Shown here: positions 1-8,089 of the stretch, piece by piece | How positions within the stretch are numbered: the first letter of the stretch is position 1 | Layout: each line of letters begins with the position of its first letter | NCBI GenBank assembly: GCA_050014415.1 | Contig: JBEKDJ010000011.1 | Coordinates: forward strand, 1 to 30,342 | Source: JBEKDJ01 sp050014415 | Lineage (GTDB): Bacteria > Desulfobacterota > BSN033 > UBA1163 | Reading direction: 5' to 3' | DNA: 30,342 bases | Program-made: the position numbers and the translations under genes | Notes under the pieces: model-generated | Database searches by the model: none | Told to the model about the DNA's origin: nothing | Seen by the model: only the letters and a program-made list of their open reading frames with translations

Positions 1-1308
1 TTTGATCCCTTCTGCTTCTGCCTCTTCAACATCCTCTTCATAGGCGGGCATCTCATCCCGAGATCGACGATAGACGATCGTGACCTCTTTGGCACCCGTT
101 CGCAGGGCTGTCCGAGCCGCATCGATGGCCACATTTCCGCCTCCGATGACGGCAACACGCTCTCCCACCTTCACCTTTTCGCCAAGATTGACCTTTCTCA
201 GAAAGACTACGCCTGGCATAACGTTGGGGTTTTCTTCCCCTGGGATGCCGAGCTTCTGATCCTGATGAGCGCCCACAGCAAGAAAGATTGCCCGATACCC
301 CTGTCTGAAAAGATCGTCGAAGGTGAGGTTGGATCCGATCGGGGAGTTGGTCTTAATCTCCACACCGAGAGATTGAATCGTCTTGATCTCATTTTCTAAA
401 ATGTCTCTGGGAAGCCGGTAGGAAGGAATTCCCGCATAGAGCATACCCCCCATGACTGGCAGGGCTTCAAAAATAGTAACAGGATATCCTTTCTGAGCTA
501 AAAATGCTGAGGCGGTCAACCCAGCTGGTCCAGATCCCACAATTGCTACCCGCTCCTCTTTTGATTCCTCTCGTAGAGTCGAGTCTTCGACTTTTTGAAT
601 CGGGACCTCTGTCTTGACTTGATCAGCAAGGAATCGTTTCAATCCACAGATGGCTACTGGTTTGTCCAGTTCCTTGCGATTACATTCCTTTTCACAGGGG
701 TGAGGACAGATTCGACCCAATACCCCGGGGAGGGGGAGATTCTCACGGATCAACGAGAGGGCCTCACTGTATTTGCCTGCTCCGATCAAGGCCACATAGC
801 CCTGGACATTAATTCCAGCAGGGCAAGTGAGGGTACAAGGAGCTCGGTCGCCTTTTTCGATCGTGAAGATATTAGGAAAGGCTTGTGCATAGGGTCGATA
901 GATCGCCTTTCGGTCCACCAAACCTTCGTCAAATTGGCTCTTAATATTGACTGGACAAGCCTGGGGGCATTCTCCGCAGCCCGTACACTTTAAAGGATCG
1001 ATGTAGCGGGGTTTCTTCCTCACAGTGATCTCAAAGTTTCCAGGTTCACCTTCAACCTTCACCACTTCGGAATAGGTGAGAGCCTGTATATTGAGGTGAC
1101 GGCCTGCCTCGACCAATTTGGGAGAGAGGATGCACATTGAGCAATCGTTGGTAGGGAAAGTCTTATCCAGTTGGGCCATCACGCCACCGATCGCAGGCGA
1201 GGACTCCACGAGATAGACATAGTAACCGGATTCGGCCAGGTCAAGGGAAGCCTGGATTCCAGCGATGCCACCTCCGACAACCATCACCGCTCCTACCTTA
1301 TCGGCCAT
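1..1308 (-). CDS. hdrA: HdrA-like flavoprotein with GltD/NfnB-like NAD(P)H module (C-terminus off window)
   Basis: The reading frame is open from an ATG at 1308 (GAGAGGG upstream) to the left edge: 436 residues, C-terminus missing. Visible in order: an FAD-binding GGGIAG at residues 12-17; CSMC at 56-59; a [4Fe-4S] motif CTGCGECPQACP at 108-119; then a second oxidoreductase module with CTLTCP (158-163) and CPHPCEKEC (201-209), as in the N-terminal Fe-S domain of glutamate synthase small subunit GltD; a second dinucleotide fold GSGPAG at 258-263; and an NAD(P)H-type GGGNVAID at 389-396. HdrA carries the bifurcating flavin of heterodisulfide-reductase complexes. The GltD/NfnB-like insertion suggests NAD(P)H as a direct electron partner (inference). 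It lies 138 bases downstream of hdrB, separated by an AT-rich repeat, and is probably the last subunit of the same transcription unit. Large HdrA-GltD fusions are known in Desulfobacterota. Confidence 0.88.
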   Translation of the reverse strand, partial: MADKVGAVMVVGGGIAGIQASLDLAESGYYVYLVESSPAIGGVMAQLDKTFPTNDCSMCILSPKLVEAGRHLNIQALTYSEVVKVEGEPGNFEITVRKKPRYIDPLKCTGCGECPQACPVNIKSQFDEGLVDRKAIYRPYAQAFPNIFTIEKGDRAPCTLTCPAGINVQGYVALIGAGKYSEALSLIRENLPLPGVLGRICPHPCEKECNRKELDKPVAICGLKRFLADQVKTEVPIQKVEDSTLREESKEERVAIVGSGPAGLTASAFLAQKGYPVTIFEALPVMGGMLYAGIPSYRLPRDILENEIKTIQSLGVEIKTNSPIGSNLTFDDLFRQGYRAIFLAVGAHQDQKLGIPGEENPNVMPGVVFLRKVNLGEKVKVGERVAVIGGGNVAIDAARTALRTGAKEVTIVYRRSRDEMPAYEEDVEEAEAEGIK

Positions 1309-1446
1309 AATATCCCTCTCACCAATGAAAATGCCAAATGACAAAGCTCAAATGTCAAATCAAATCCAAATTTGAAATTTTAAAATATTTTGATTTTGAA
1401 ATTTGACACTCATTTGACATCTAGATTTTGACATTTGAAATTTTTA
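1309..1446. repeat. AT-rich AAATGTCAAA-type inverted repeat between hdrA and hdrB
   Basis: The whole hdrB-hdrA gap is low-complexity sequence built from variants of CAAATGTCAAA. Forward-facing copies lie on the left (about 1327-1375) and reverse-complement copies on the right (about 1385-1440), so the segment could fold into one long imperfect hairpin. Related stretches lie at 5356-5452, 7949-7959 plus 8058-8085, and 8515-8742. No gene or promoter was recognised within it. Confidence 0.7.
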
Positions 1447-2298
1447 TTACATTAACCCCTTATCACTTAGTACTTTGATTGGGTCTGTGATGTGGTGGCC
1501 CAACCATTTTTTTACATCTTTATGCCCCAAAGCCAATCCTATTAATTCAGTGAAATAGAGGATAGGAAGATCAAAGTTTTCCCCTGCTTCCTTTTCCAGT
1601 TCGTCCTGACGGGTATCCAGATTGGAGTGACACATTGGGCAGCCAGTCACCAGGCAGTCGGCCTCTGCTTCCTTCGCCATCGAGAGAAGTCGCTGGCCCA
1701 GTTTTCTGACGATATCCGTCCGAGTCATCGTGAGGCTAGCCCCACAACAATCTGCTTTATAGGACCAAGGAATGGGTTCAGCGCCCAGCAATTCCATTAG
1801 GCGATCCATATGTTGCGGGTTTTCATATTCCCTGATTCCAGTCACTTTCGGAGGCCGAACAGTAAGACACCCATAGTAACACACAACCTTCAGCCCAGAG
1901 AGAGGGTGAGTCATCTTTTTCTTGATCTCTTCTAAGATGAGGTCACCACAGAAAAAGTCCAAGGCATATCGGATAGGAACATTGCCTCGATACGAGAAAC
2001 GGATTTTCCCTGGGTGTTCGTCGGACTCTTTCTCAGCCCATTTGAATCGGCTGTAGCAGGCGACACAGGGGACCAGCAACTCTCTATTTTCCTTCTCTGC
2101 GATGGCAAGATTCCGGGCGGCAAGGTCTATGGCAAGCTCTTCATCCGTACAGTGGGCAGAACTGGCACCGCAACAGGTCCAGTCCTCCAACTCATGGAGC
2201 TGGATATCAAGGAGGCTCGACACACCTCGAATCGACTCGTCATACTCTCTTGCAGTCCCGTGGAGGGAGCATCCTGGGTAATAGGAAATCTCTTTCAC
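1447..2298 (-). CDS. hdrB: Heterodisulfide reductase-like subunit B (two CCG domains)
   Basis: 283 residues, the usual HdrB length. Two cysteine-rich CCG domains are intact. The first has C10, CC42-43, C78 and C81; the second has C140, C144, CC184-185, C220 and C223. In HdrB such domains bind the two non-cubane [4Fe-4S] clusters that cleave disulfides in methanogens (family knowledge). In bacteria with MetFV-Hdr complexes the physiological substrate of this subunit is unclear. The ATG overlaps the hdrC stop by four bases (ATGA, 2295-2298), so the two are translationally coupled. The C-terminus ends before an AT-rich repeat that separates it from hdrA. Confidence 0.93.
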   Translation of the reverse strand: MKEISYYPGCSLHGTAREYDESIRGVSSLLDIQLHELEDWTCCGASSAHCTDEELAIDLAARNLAIAEKENRELLVPCVACYSRFKWAEKESDEHPGKIRFSYRGNVPIRYALDFFCGDLILEEIKKKMTHPLSGLKVVCYYGCLTVRPPKVTGIREYENPQHMDRLMELLGAEPIPWSYKADCCGASLTMTRTDIVRKLGQRLLSMAKEAEADCLVTGCPMCHSNLDTRQDELEKEAGENFDLPILYFTELIGLALGHKDVKKWLGHHITDPIKVLSDKGLM

Positions 2299-2858
2299 CT
2301 TCTCTCCCCTTTCTCAAAAGCATTGAAAATTTCCCGAATCTCTTTCCCCCCTCCAAACTTGGATGGAAAGAGTTTAATCTTTCCCTTGCGGTACATCTTC
2401 CAGCCCAGACCAGCGTCTTTGAAAAAATCTCGGGTCTTCAACTTAAACTGGAGGATGAGACTGAGCTCGTGCATTCGGCCTTTCGATTTGATCGTATCCA
2501 GGAAGATGGAGTGGAAAAGGGGGATATCCTTCTCTCCTGGTTTGATCCCGGAACGAATTGCCAAGTTTCTTAAGGTATCCATGATCTTGGCGATATCGAT
2601 GTTATTCGGACAGCGAACACTACAGGCATAACAGGAGGCACAGATCCAAACCGTTTTTGAAGAGAGAACCCTTTCGCGATGGTCATATTGTATATGACGG
2701 AGGATTTGATTGGGGAGGATATCCATGGCGTAAGCCACCGGACACCCTGCTGAACACTTCTGACACTGATAGCAGGCCTGAAGGTTTTCTCCACTGGCCT
2801 GAATGACTTCCTTCAGGAAAGAATTATCTTGCTGGTTTGTCTGATTGCTTGGGTTCAT
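2295..2858 (-). CDS. hdrC: Heterodisulfide reductase-like subunit C (2x[4Fe-4S])
   Basis: 187 residues with two classical CxxCxxCxxxCP motifs: C29, C32, C35, C39 and C73, C76, C79, C83. It is a small soluble ferredoxin-like protein that passes electrons between HdrA and HdrB; the C-terminal 90 residues are basic and probably helical. No membrane segment is seen, so this is the cytoplasmic HdrC type, not the DsrM/HdrE-coupled type. The only ribosome-binding candidate is a GGGG seven bases before the ATG, and it is part of the arm of the adjoining BIME-like repeat. It follows the sensor kinase gene after 108 bases that are almost entirely this repeat. Confidence 0.93.
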   Translation of the reverse strand: MNPSNQTNQQDNSFLKEVIQASGENLQACYQCQKCSAGCPVAYAMDILPNQILRHIQYDHRERVLSSKTVWICASCYACSVRCPNNIDIAKIMDTLRNLAIRSGIKPGEKDIPLFHSIFLDTIKSKGRMHELSLILQFKLKTRDFFKDAGLGWKMYRKGKIKLFPSKFGGGKEIREIFNAFEKGERR

Positions 2859-2864
2859 CTTTTA

Positions 2865-2965
2865 CCCCGTTAGAAAGCCCCGCCATTTATGACGGGGATG
2901 ATATGAATAAAGCTCCTATTCCTTGCAGAAAGGGCGGGTTTAAGGCCCCGTCCTTTCTAACAGGG
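2865..2965. repeat. BIME-like paired REP palindrome between kinase gene and hdrC
   Basis: The outer inverted arms are CCCCGTTAGAAAG (2865-2877) and CTTTCTAACAGGG (2953-2965), with 12 of 13 bases complementary. Inside are two GC-rich hairpins: CCCCGCCA/TGACGGGG at 2878-2897 (one mismatch) and a weaker GGGCGGG/CCCCGTCC at about 2932-2952. Two REP-like units in opposite orientation make a BIME-like element. It fills the gap exactly: one arm ends one base before the kinase stop codon and the other six bases before the hdrC ATG. It could act as an attenuator or mRNA-stability hairpin within the operon. Confidence 0.65.
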
Positions 2966-2966
2966 T

Positions 2967-5354
2967 TTACCTCATTTGATTAACGGAATACCCCTCCAAG
3001 ATAGGTTGAGTTTCTGGGTGAGCGGGCAATTCGATCGTAAAGGTGGTGCCTTCGCCGACCCTACTCCTTGCGCCGATCTTTCCACCATGGCCTTCGATAA
3101 TACCGTAGGAGGTAGCAAGTCCCAATCCGGTGCCCTTCCCGACATCTTTGGTGGTGAAAAAGGGATCGAAGATGCGGGTCAGGTTCTCTTCAGCAATACC
3201 CTCACCGGTATCAGTAAACTCCACGAAGACCATTTTTCGATGAGTGTCATGGGAGGTGGTGATGGTGAGGGTTCCACTCCCATGGATTGCCTCCGCTGCA
3301 TTGACAATAATGTTCATGAAGACCTGTTTGAGCTGGCCGGCATTTCCTCGGACGAAGGGCAGAAAGGGATCGAGTTTCTTGATGATCTGGATGTTGTGGA
3401 AGATGGCTTGATTTTCCAAGAAGAAGAGGCCATCGGTGATGGCGCGATTGATATCAGTGGGCTCCATCTTCGGCTCGGTCTGCCGGGCAAATTCGAGGAG
3501 GCTCTTGACGATCTCCTTGCAACGGCCGGTCTCTTGGACGATTCGTGCCAAATCCCCTCGTTTGGGGTCCATCTCTGGAAGGTCCTCCATCATGAGGCTG
3601 GCATAGATCAAAATACCTCCGAGAGGGTTGTTGATCTCGTGTGCAATGCCAGCTGCCAACTTCCCAAGGGAGGCCATCTTTTCTGAACTGACCAATTGGA
3701 CATGGGTCTCCTGAAGTTGCTTCTCCATCTTCAGGCGAGGTCTTAGATCAGTGAAGATGCCGACACTGGCGACCTCCTTCCCCATTCCATCATAAATCAA
3801 GGTCGCCGAAAGTTGGATAGGGATCTCTTCTCTGGCTTTATTGAGAACATTGAATTGAGTGGGAGTGAGTTTCCCGACCCCACCATGTTCTGGACTTCGA
3901 AGTGTCTTCATGACCTCCTTGGCCACCCCTTCAGGGTAGATCTCCGTGATTGGGGCCTTGCCGATCACCTCCTCGGCAGTGTAGCCGGTCAGTGCCTCCG
4001 CCCCTTTATTGAAAATGAAGATGTTACCTTTCATGTCAGCTGCAATGATCCCATCCACAGAGCTTTCGATCAAGTTCATAAAGAACTCATTGGCCTCCCG
4101 GAGATCGTTTTCGATCCGTTTCCTTTCTGAGATATCTAAGTTGATTCCCTCGTAGCCAACAATCTCTCCTTTCTCATTCCTGACAGGATGGCCCGTCAAC
4201 AAGACGGTGATCTTTTCCCCGTTCTTCTTTTTAAATTCCACCTCAAGGTCTTTGACATACCCCTCATCTTCGATCCTCTCCTGGAAATGCTTTCGATCTT
4301 CAGGGTTCACGTAGAGATCCTGGGCGATATCAACGTTAAGAAATTCCTCTTTCGTGGGATAGCCTAGCATATCGAGGAGGGCTTGGTTGCAATCCAAAAA
4401 TTTGCCCTCCTTTGAGCTGATGAAGAGGCCTTGTCTTACCCTTTCGAACAGGTTCCTTAACTTCTCCCCCGAATCCTTCAGGTCCCTTTCGAATTTTTTG
4501 CGGGCAGTAATGTCGCGGATGTAGGCATACGTCTTAACCTCACCTGTATCAGACTTAGCCAAAGCAATACACACTTCTGCATCCTTCACCTGGCCCTGAG
4601 GGGTTAGAATGGTCATTTCTGTGCAGAGCTTCTCCCCTATCCCCACCCCTCGAATGGCCGTCCCCTCAAGGAATTCTTTTTCTTGTTTGCCGATCACCAT
4701 GAAGAAGTTTCTTCCGATCAGTTCTCCCTTGGAGATCCCGGTGATTTCAGAAGCCATCTGATTGGCAAAGATGATCTTGAAAGCCCGATCAAAGACGACG
4801 ATTCCGTCATCACCCATCTCCGCAATCTTTTCGAACTCTTGGGTGGCCTCCCGAATCTTCCGCTCCATCCGTTTCGCGCGAGTGATATCCCGCAGGTAGG
4901 CGTAAGCTTTCCAGGATCCAACAGACGTTTTCGCCAGAGCGATACTGACTTCGGCTTCTTTGATTTCGTCTTTAGATGTGATCAGTCGAATCTCAAAGCA
5001 TCTCTTTTCACCGTGGAGTTCGGGATGAACAAAGAGGTCTTCGAGGAAGGACCGATTCGATTTACCCAATAGGGAGGGACCCGTCATTTTCAGCAACGCT
5101 TCATTTGAATACCCACTGATCTCGGATACCATGCGATTTGCAAATTCAATCCGGAGACATTCGTCGAATACAACGATTCCGTCGTTCTCCACTTCGACGA
5201 TGGACCGGAAAACCTCCGGTCCGACTCTCTTGCTAAGAGGGATAAGTCGGTTGGCCGTTCCTCTTCTTTTCCTTGATGGAGAGGGTTTTGGGGGCTGCAT
5301 ACTCCTACCAAGGTAGCATATCTCTCCAGGGTTGACAATGAAACCTGGCTTCAT
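2967..5354 (-). CDS. Soluble multi-PAS sensor histidine kinase
   Basis: 795 residues from ATG 5354; an internal Met at residue 19 (5300) is an alternative start. Four PAS domains are visible at roughly 48-160, 172-285, 297-412 and 418-540; the first two are near-duplicates (both read DGIVVFD near the start). The transmitter follows: the HisKA H-box AHEINNP with phospho-acceptor His572, an N-box around Asn685, the G1 motif DTGEG at 715-719 and the G2 motif GTGLGL at 741-746. No transmembrane segment, HAMP or receiver domain is seen, so it is a cytoplasmic kinase sensing an internal signal, possibly redox or flavin state. No response regulator gene is nearby. It sits between the metF paralog and hdrC on the same strand, so co-transcription is likely; regulation of the operon itself is a natural guess but unproven. 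Confidence 0.92.
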   Translation of the reverse strand: MKPGFIVNPGEICYLGRSMQPPKPSPSRKRRGTANRLIPLSKRVGPEVFRSIVEVENDGIVVFDECLRIEFANRMVSEISGYSNEALLKMTGPSLLGKSNRSFLEDLFVHPELHGEKRCFEIRLITSKDEIKEAEVSIALAKTSVGSWKAYAYLRDITRAKRMERKIREATQEFEKIAEMGDDGIVVFDRAFKIIFANQMASEITGISKGELIGRNFFMVIGKQEKEFLEGTAIRGVGIGEKLCTEMTILTPQGQVKDAEVCIALAKSDTGEVKTYAYIRDITARKKFERDLKDSGEKLRNLFERVRQGLFISSKEGKFLDCNQALLDMLGYPTKEEFLNVDIAQDLYVNPEDRKHFQERIEDEGYVKDLEVEFKKKNGEKITVLLTGHPVRNEKGEIVGYEGINLDISERKRIENDLREANEFFMNLIESSVDGIIAADMKGNIFIFNKGAEALTGYTAEEVIGKAPITEIYPEGVAKEVMKTLRSPEHGGVGKLTPTQFNVLNKAREEIPIQLSATLIYDGMGKEVASVGIFTDLRPRLKMEKQLQETHVQLVSSEKMASLGKLAAGIAHEINNPLGGILIYASLMMEDLPEMDPKRGDLARIVQETGRCKEIVKSLLEFARQTEPKMEPTDINRAITDGLFFLENQAIFHNIQIIKKLDPFLPFVRGNAGQLKQVFMNIIVNAAEAIHGSGTLTITTSHDTHRKMVFVEFTDTGEGIAEENLTRIFDPFFTTKDVGKGTGLGLATSYGIIEGHGGKIGARSRVGEGTTFTIELPAHPETQPILEGYSVNQMR

Positions 5355-5355
5355 A

Positions 5356-5452
5356 CCTCAATGTAAATTGCAAAATGATCAATGCAAAATGCAAATTCTA
5401 TTTTCCATTTATTTTGAATTTTGTAATTTGCAATTTTCAATTTGCATTGTGT
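5356..5452. repeat. AT-rich inverted repeat (AATTGCAAAATG type)
   Basis: The gap between the metF paralog and the kinase gene is filled by words such as TTGCAATTT and AATGCAAA. Left-half words (about 5360-5400) recur as reverse complements in the right half (about 5410-5450). It resembles the repeats at 1309-1446 and 8515-8742 in composition and layout but uses a different core word (GCAAATT rather than GTCAAA). No terminator T-run or clear promoter is seen. Confidence 0.6.
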
Positions 5453-5453
5453 T

Positions 5454-6326
5454 TTAAAGACCCACATGGTTTAAGAGAGTAGGAACCAGCTTTTCCCAGC
5501 CAATGGGGACGATCAAGACCCCTTGGCAGAGGGGCCTCAAGGCTCTGATGAGGTCGCCCGCAATCTTGATACACGCCTCCTGCTTATCGGAAGCCTTCAT
5601 CAATTGATCGATGATCGAGTCCGGAATGGAAGCACCCTCCACATGTTTATTGATGTATCGGGCCATGCCGACTGATTTGAGTAGGGTAATACCTACGATG
5701 ATGGGAACCTTGAGGTGGGCGACTTTCTTGGCAAAGGTTTCGAAGAGACTCACATCAAAGATCGAAGGGGTAAAAAAGAAATCGACCCCCAGACGAATCT
5801 TTTTTTCCATGTCCATCATCTCCAGGTCGAGGACATGGCTTTTTGCCGTTGCATTGATCTGTGTGCCCACGGAAAACTGAGGTTTTCCCTGGAGATCGTT
5901 GCCCATACTGTCATAGCCCTCTTGGAGGCGTTTGGCTGCTGCGAGCAGGCCCATCACATCGAGATCGAGGACAGGTTGGGCCTCAAAGTGATCTCCAATG
6001 GATGGAGGATCTCCTTGAAGGATCAGAATGTTCTTCAAACCGAGCGCAGAGGCATTAAGGAGTTCGGACTGAAGGGCCAATCGGTTTCGACTGTTACAGG
6101 ATAGATTGAAGATCACCTCCATCCCTTTCGCCTTGAGTAAGGTACATACAGAAAGAGAACCCAGCCTCATAATCGCATTCTGAAGGTCTGGTACATTAAC
6201 CGCATCCACGCGGCCTTTGAGAAGTTCTACATTTTCATAAACTTCTGAGAGGTCGCTTCCTTTTGGGGGTTGAACCTCAACGACGACCGCAAATTTCCCC
6301 GAATCCAATCGTTCCTTAAATGTCAT
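5454..6326 (-). CDS. Methylenetetrahydrofolate reductase-like protein (second MetF paralog)
   Basis: 290 residues from ATG 6326, chosen because GAGGGG lies seven bases upstream and it begins just after the metF stop; an upstream in-frame start at 6404 would overlap metF by 67 bases. The protein has the MetF TIM-barrel pattern: VEVQPPKG near the N-terminus with the conserved acidic residue, then QGDPP, and VGIT..KS.GMARY near the C-terminus. It resembles the preceding metF throughout but is clearly diverged. MetF reduces methylene-THF to methyl-THF with FAD. Two adjacent copies may form a heteromer, or one may serve another electron donor (inference). The eleven-base gap to metF implies one operon. 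Confidence 0.85.
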   Translation of the reverse strand: MTFKERLDSGKFAVVVEVQPPKGSDLSEVYENVELLKGRVDAVNVPDLQNAIMRLGSLSVCTLLKAKGMEVIFNLSCNSRNRLALQSELLNASALGLKNILILQGDPPSIGDHFEAQPVLDLDVMGLLAAAKRLQEGYDSMGNDLQGKPQFSVGTQINATAKSHVLDLEMMDMEKKIRLGVDFFFTPSIFDVSLFETFAKKVAHLKVPIIVGITLLKSVGMARYINKHVEGASIPDSIIDQLMKASDKQEACIKIAGDLIRALRPLCQGVLIVPIGWEKLVPTLLNHVGL

Positions 6327-6337
6327 GGTTTTCCCCT

Positions 6338-7261
6338 CTATTCTACCTTGGGCCGCGGTAGTAATCCGGCCATCTCGGTGATCTGGCTCACCATTTGCTC
6401 CCATTCGATGGCCATAATGTGAACCCCATGAACCCCTTCAATTTCTTTCAGCTCTTGGATCTGTTCCACACAAATCTTGATACCTTCCTCAGCGGGTTTT
6501 TTTGATTTCACCACCCGATCAATGATCTCATCGGGGATGATGATGCCGGAGACATTCTTGGCCATATATCGAGCCATACCTCCAGATTTGAGAGGAGTGA
6601 CACCCGCCAGGATATGAATCTTCTCGTGAAGCCCTCGTTCCCGAACCATCTTCATCCATTCCTTGAATCGACTCATATCGTAAATGCACTGGGTCTGGAT
6701 GAAGTTTGCGCCTGCAGCCACCTTCTTTCCCAATCGGACGGCCCTGAATTCAAACGGATCACCGAAGGGGTTTTCTGCCGCCCCAATGAAGAGTTTGATC
6801 TGCCCCTCAATCTTCTCCTCGCCGCCCAGGAGCGTCCCCTGATCCCGCATCGTTCGAACGCAGTCAATCAACTGGATGGAATCGAGGTCGTGAACGTTCT
6901 TCGAGTCGACCTGATTTCCAAAGGTGTGATGATCCCCAGTGAGGCAAAGCATGTTCCTAATTCCTAGGGCCGTCGCACCAAAGATATCGCTTTGCATCGC
7001 GATGCGATTCCTGTCGCGGGTCACCATCTGCATCACCGGCTCGAGCCCCATTTGAATGAGGAGGGCAGAGGTGGCAATGCTTGACATTCGGACAATGGCC
7101 GTCTGGTTATCGGTGATATTGACTGCGTCCACATACCCCCTCAGCAGATCAGCTTTACGCTTGATGACGTTGATGTCGTTACCCTTTGGAGGACCCAATT
7201 CTCCGGTGACCGCAAAAAGCCTTTTCTCCAAAATCTTTTCCAGATTGCTTTCCGCTCTCAT
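6338..7261 (-). CDS. metF: 5,10-methylenetetrahydrofolate reductase
   Basis: 307 residues. MetF/MTHFR TIM-barrel features include TGELGPPKG near the N-terminus with the conserved Glu, LTGDH in the middle, and a C-terminal AGVTPLKSGGMARYM segment. The reaction is interconversion of methylene-THF and methyl-THF, the last step of the methyl branch of the Wood-Ljungdahl pathway, or its first step when methyl groups are oxidised. The ATG overlaps the metV stop by four bases (7258-7261), with GGAGG shortly upstream. Direct coupling to metV matches acetogens, where MetF works as MetFV and needs MetV to pass electrons to the flavin. The sequence has no N-terminal extension or fused domain. Confidence 0.92.
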   Translation of the reverse strand: MRAESNLEKILEKRLFAVTGELGPPKGNDINVIKRKADLLRGYVDAVNITDNQTAIVRMSSIATSALLIQMGLEPVMQMVTRDRNRIAMQSDIFGATALGIRNMLCLTGDHHTFGNQVDSKNVHDLDSIQLIDCVRTMRDQGTLLGGEEKIEGQIKLFIGAAENPFGDPFEFRAVRLGKKVAAGANFIQTQCIYDMSRFKEWMKMVRERGLHEKIHILAGVTPLKSGGMARYMAKNVSGIIIPDEIIDRVVKSKKPAEEGIKICVEQIQELKEIEGVHGVHIMAIEWEQMVSQITEMAGLLPRPKVE

Positions 7262-7929
7262 ACCTTGAGATCCTCCCTCACAATCCTTCTCGGTCCACTA
7301 TCCCGCGAATCCACCCCCCATCGCCTGGCCGGGATGATTTCTTCCAATCGCTGAAGTTGACCTAAAGCCTTGAGCCGATCGTAAATGAGTTGCCAAGCAC
7401 AATCGGTCTCTCGTTTAATCTCGCATTTCCCTTTCGAGGAGCCGCCGCATGGCCCATTCATGAGTTGTTTAGCGCATCGCGCGATCGGGCAGATTCCTCC
7501 GGTCTTCTCGAGGATACAGTTTCCACAAGCCTGACAACGTTCCTCCCAGATTCCGTGTGCTACGGTTTCACCCAAGAAGGTTGTATTAACCCCCGGCAAG
7601 ACCGGGGTCTTTGGAAAATGGCGCACGATGGTCTGGACGCCCACTCCGCAAGCGATGGAAACGACTGCCTCCACCTTTTCAATTGTTTCAGCCAATTCGA
7701 GAGCAAACTCAGGCTCGCACTGACGAGCGGGAGTCACCTCCAGGATCTCAATCTTCTTTCCGATCTTCTTCCTGGCCATCCTGAGACCGGAGGCCAGGAG
7801 ACCCACTTCCTTCTCGCCTCCAGCATGGCAAACCGTGACGCAGGCCCCACAACCGGATAGCAGAATCTTGTTATAGGGATCGAGGTATTTCAGGATTTCA
7901 TCGATCGGTTTCTGCTCACCTTTGATCAT
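7258..7929 (-). CDS. metV: MetV, Fe-S/zinc partner of methylenetetrahydrofolate reductase
   Basis: 223 residues, rich in cysteine: CGAC-VTVC at 27-34, then a C-terminal cluster at C132, C135, C138, C147, C152, C161, C169 and C177. This matches the MTHFR C-terminal-domain family (MetV), a small metal and [4Fe-4S] protein that joins MetF to its electron donor. AGGAGG lies five bases before the ATG. It overlaps metF by four bases and follows mvhD after a 160-base gap full of repeats. In Moorella-type complexes MetV bridges MetF to the Hdr-MvhD module, and the gene order here fits that role. Confidence 0.87.
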   Translation of the reverse strand: MIKGEQKPIDEILKYLDPYNKILLSGCGACVTVCHAGGEKEVGLLASGLRMARKKIGKKIEILEVTPARQCEPEFALELAETIEKVEAVVSIACGVGVQTIVRHFPKTPVLPGVNTTFLGETVAHGIWEERCQACGNCILEKTGGICPIARCAKQLMNGPCGGSSKGKCEIKRETDCAWQLIYDRLKALGQLQRLEEIIPARRWGVDSRDSGPRRIVREDLKV

Positions 7930-7948
7930 TCACGCCTCCTATGGGAAT

Positions 7949-8089
7949 TTCAAATGTCAGAATTCCTGCCTGTCCGGCAAGCCCTAAACTGTGCTCGTAC
8001 AGGGCAGGCAGGCAAATGACCCCCTCGCCTCCCTTTGGCAAAGGGGGGTTGGGGGGATTTGATATTTGAGCTTTGGATTTGACATGGTT
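7949..8089. repeat. Cluster of three dispersed intergenic repeat families
   Basis: The metV-mvhD gap stacks three elements. The first is a hairpin with arms CCTGCCTGTCC (7965-7975) and GGGCAGGCAGG (8002-8012), 10 of 11 bases paired. The second is a C/G-run palindrome, CCCCCTCGCCTCCCTTTGG then CAAAGGGGGGTTGGGGGG (about 8020-8056), of a type often seen dispersed in environmental bacterial genomes. The third is ATTTGAGCTTTGGATTTGACATGG (about 8064-8085), part of the AAATGTCAAA family. No coding capacity is seen. The palindromes may limit or process the operon transcript. Confidence 0.65.

Noticed and set aside
595..993. 132-codon open frame on the plus strand
   Set aside because: Lies fully antisense to the hdrA frame, whose Fe-S and FAD motifs are unmistakable; no family resemblance of its own.
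2014..2631. 205-codon open frame on the plus strand
   Set aside because: Antisense to hdrB and hdrC, no Shine-Dalgarno, peptide shows no domain.
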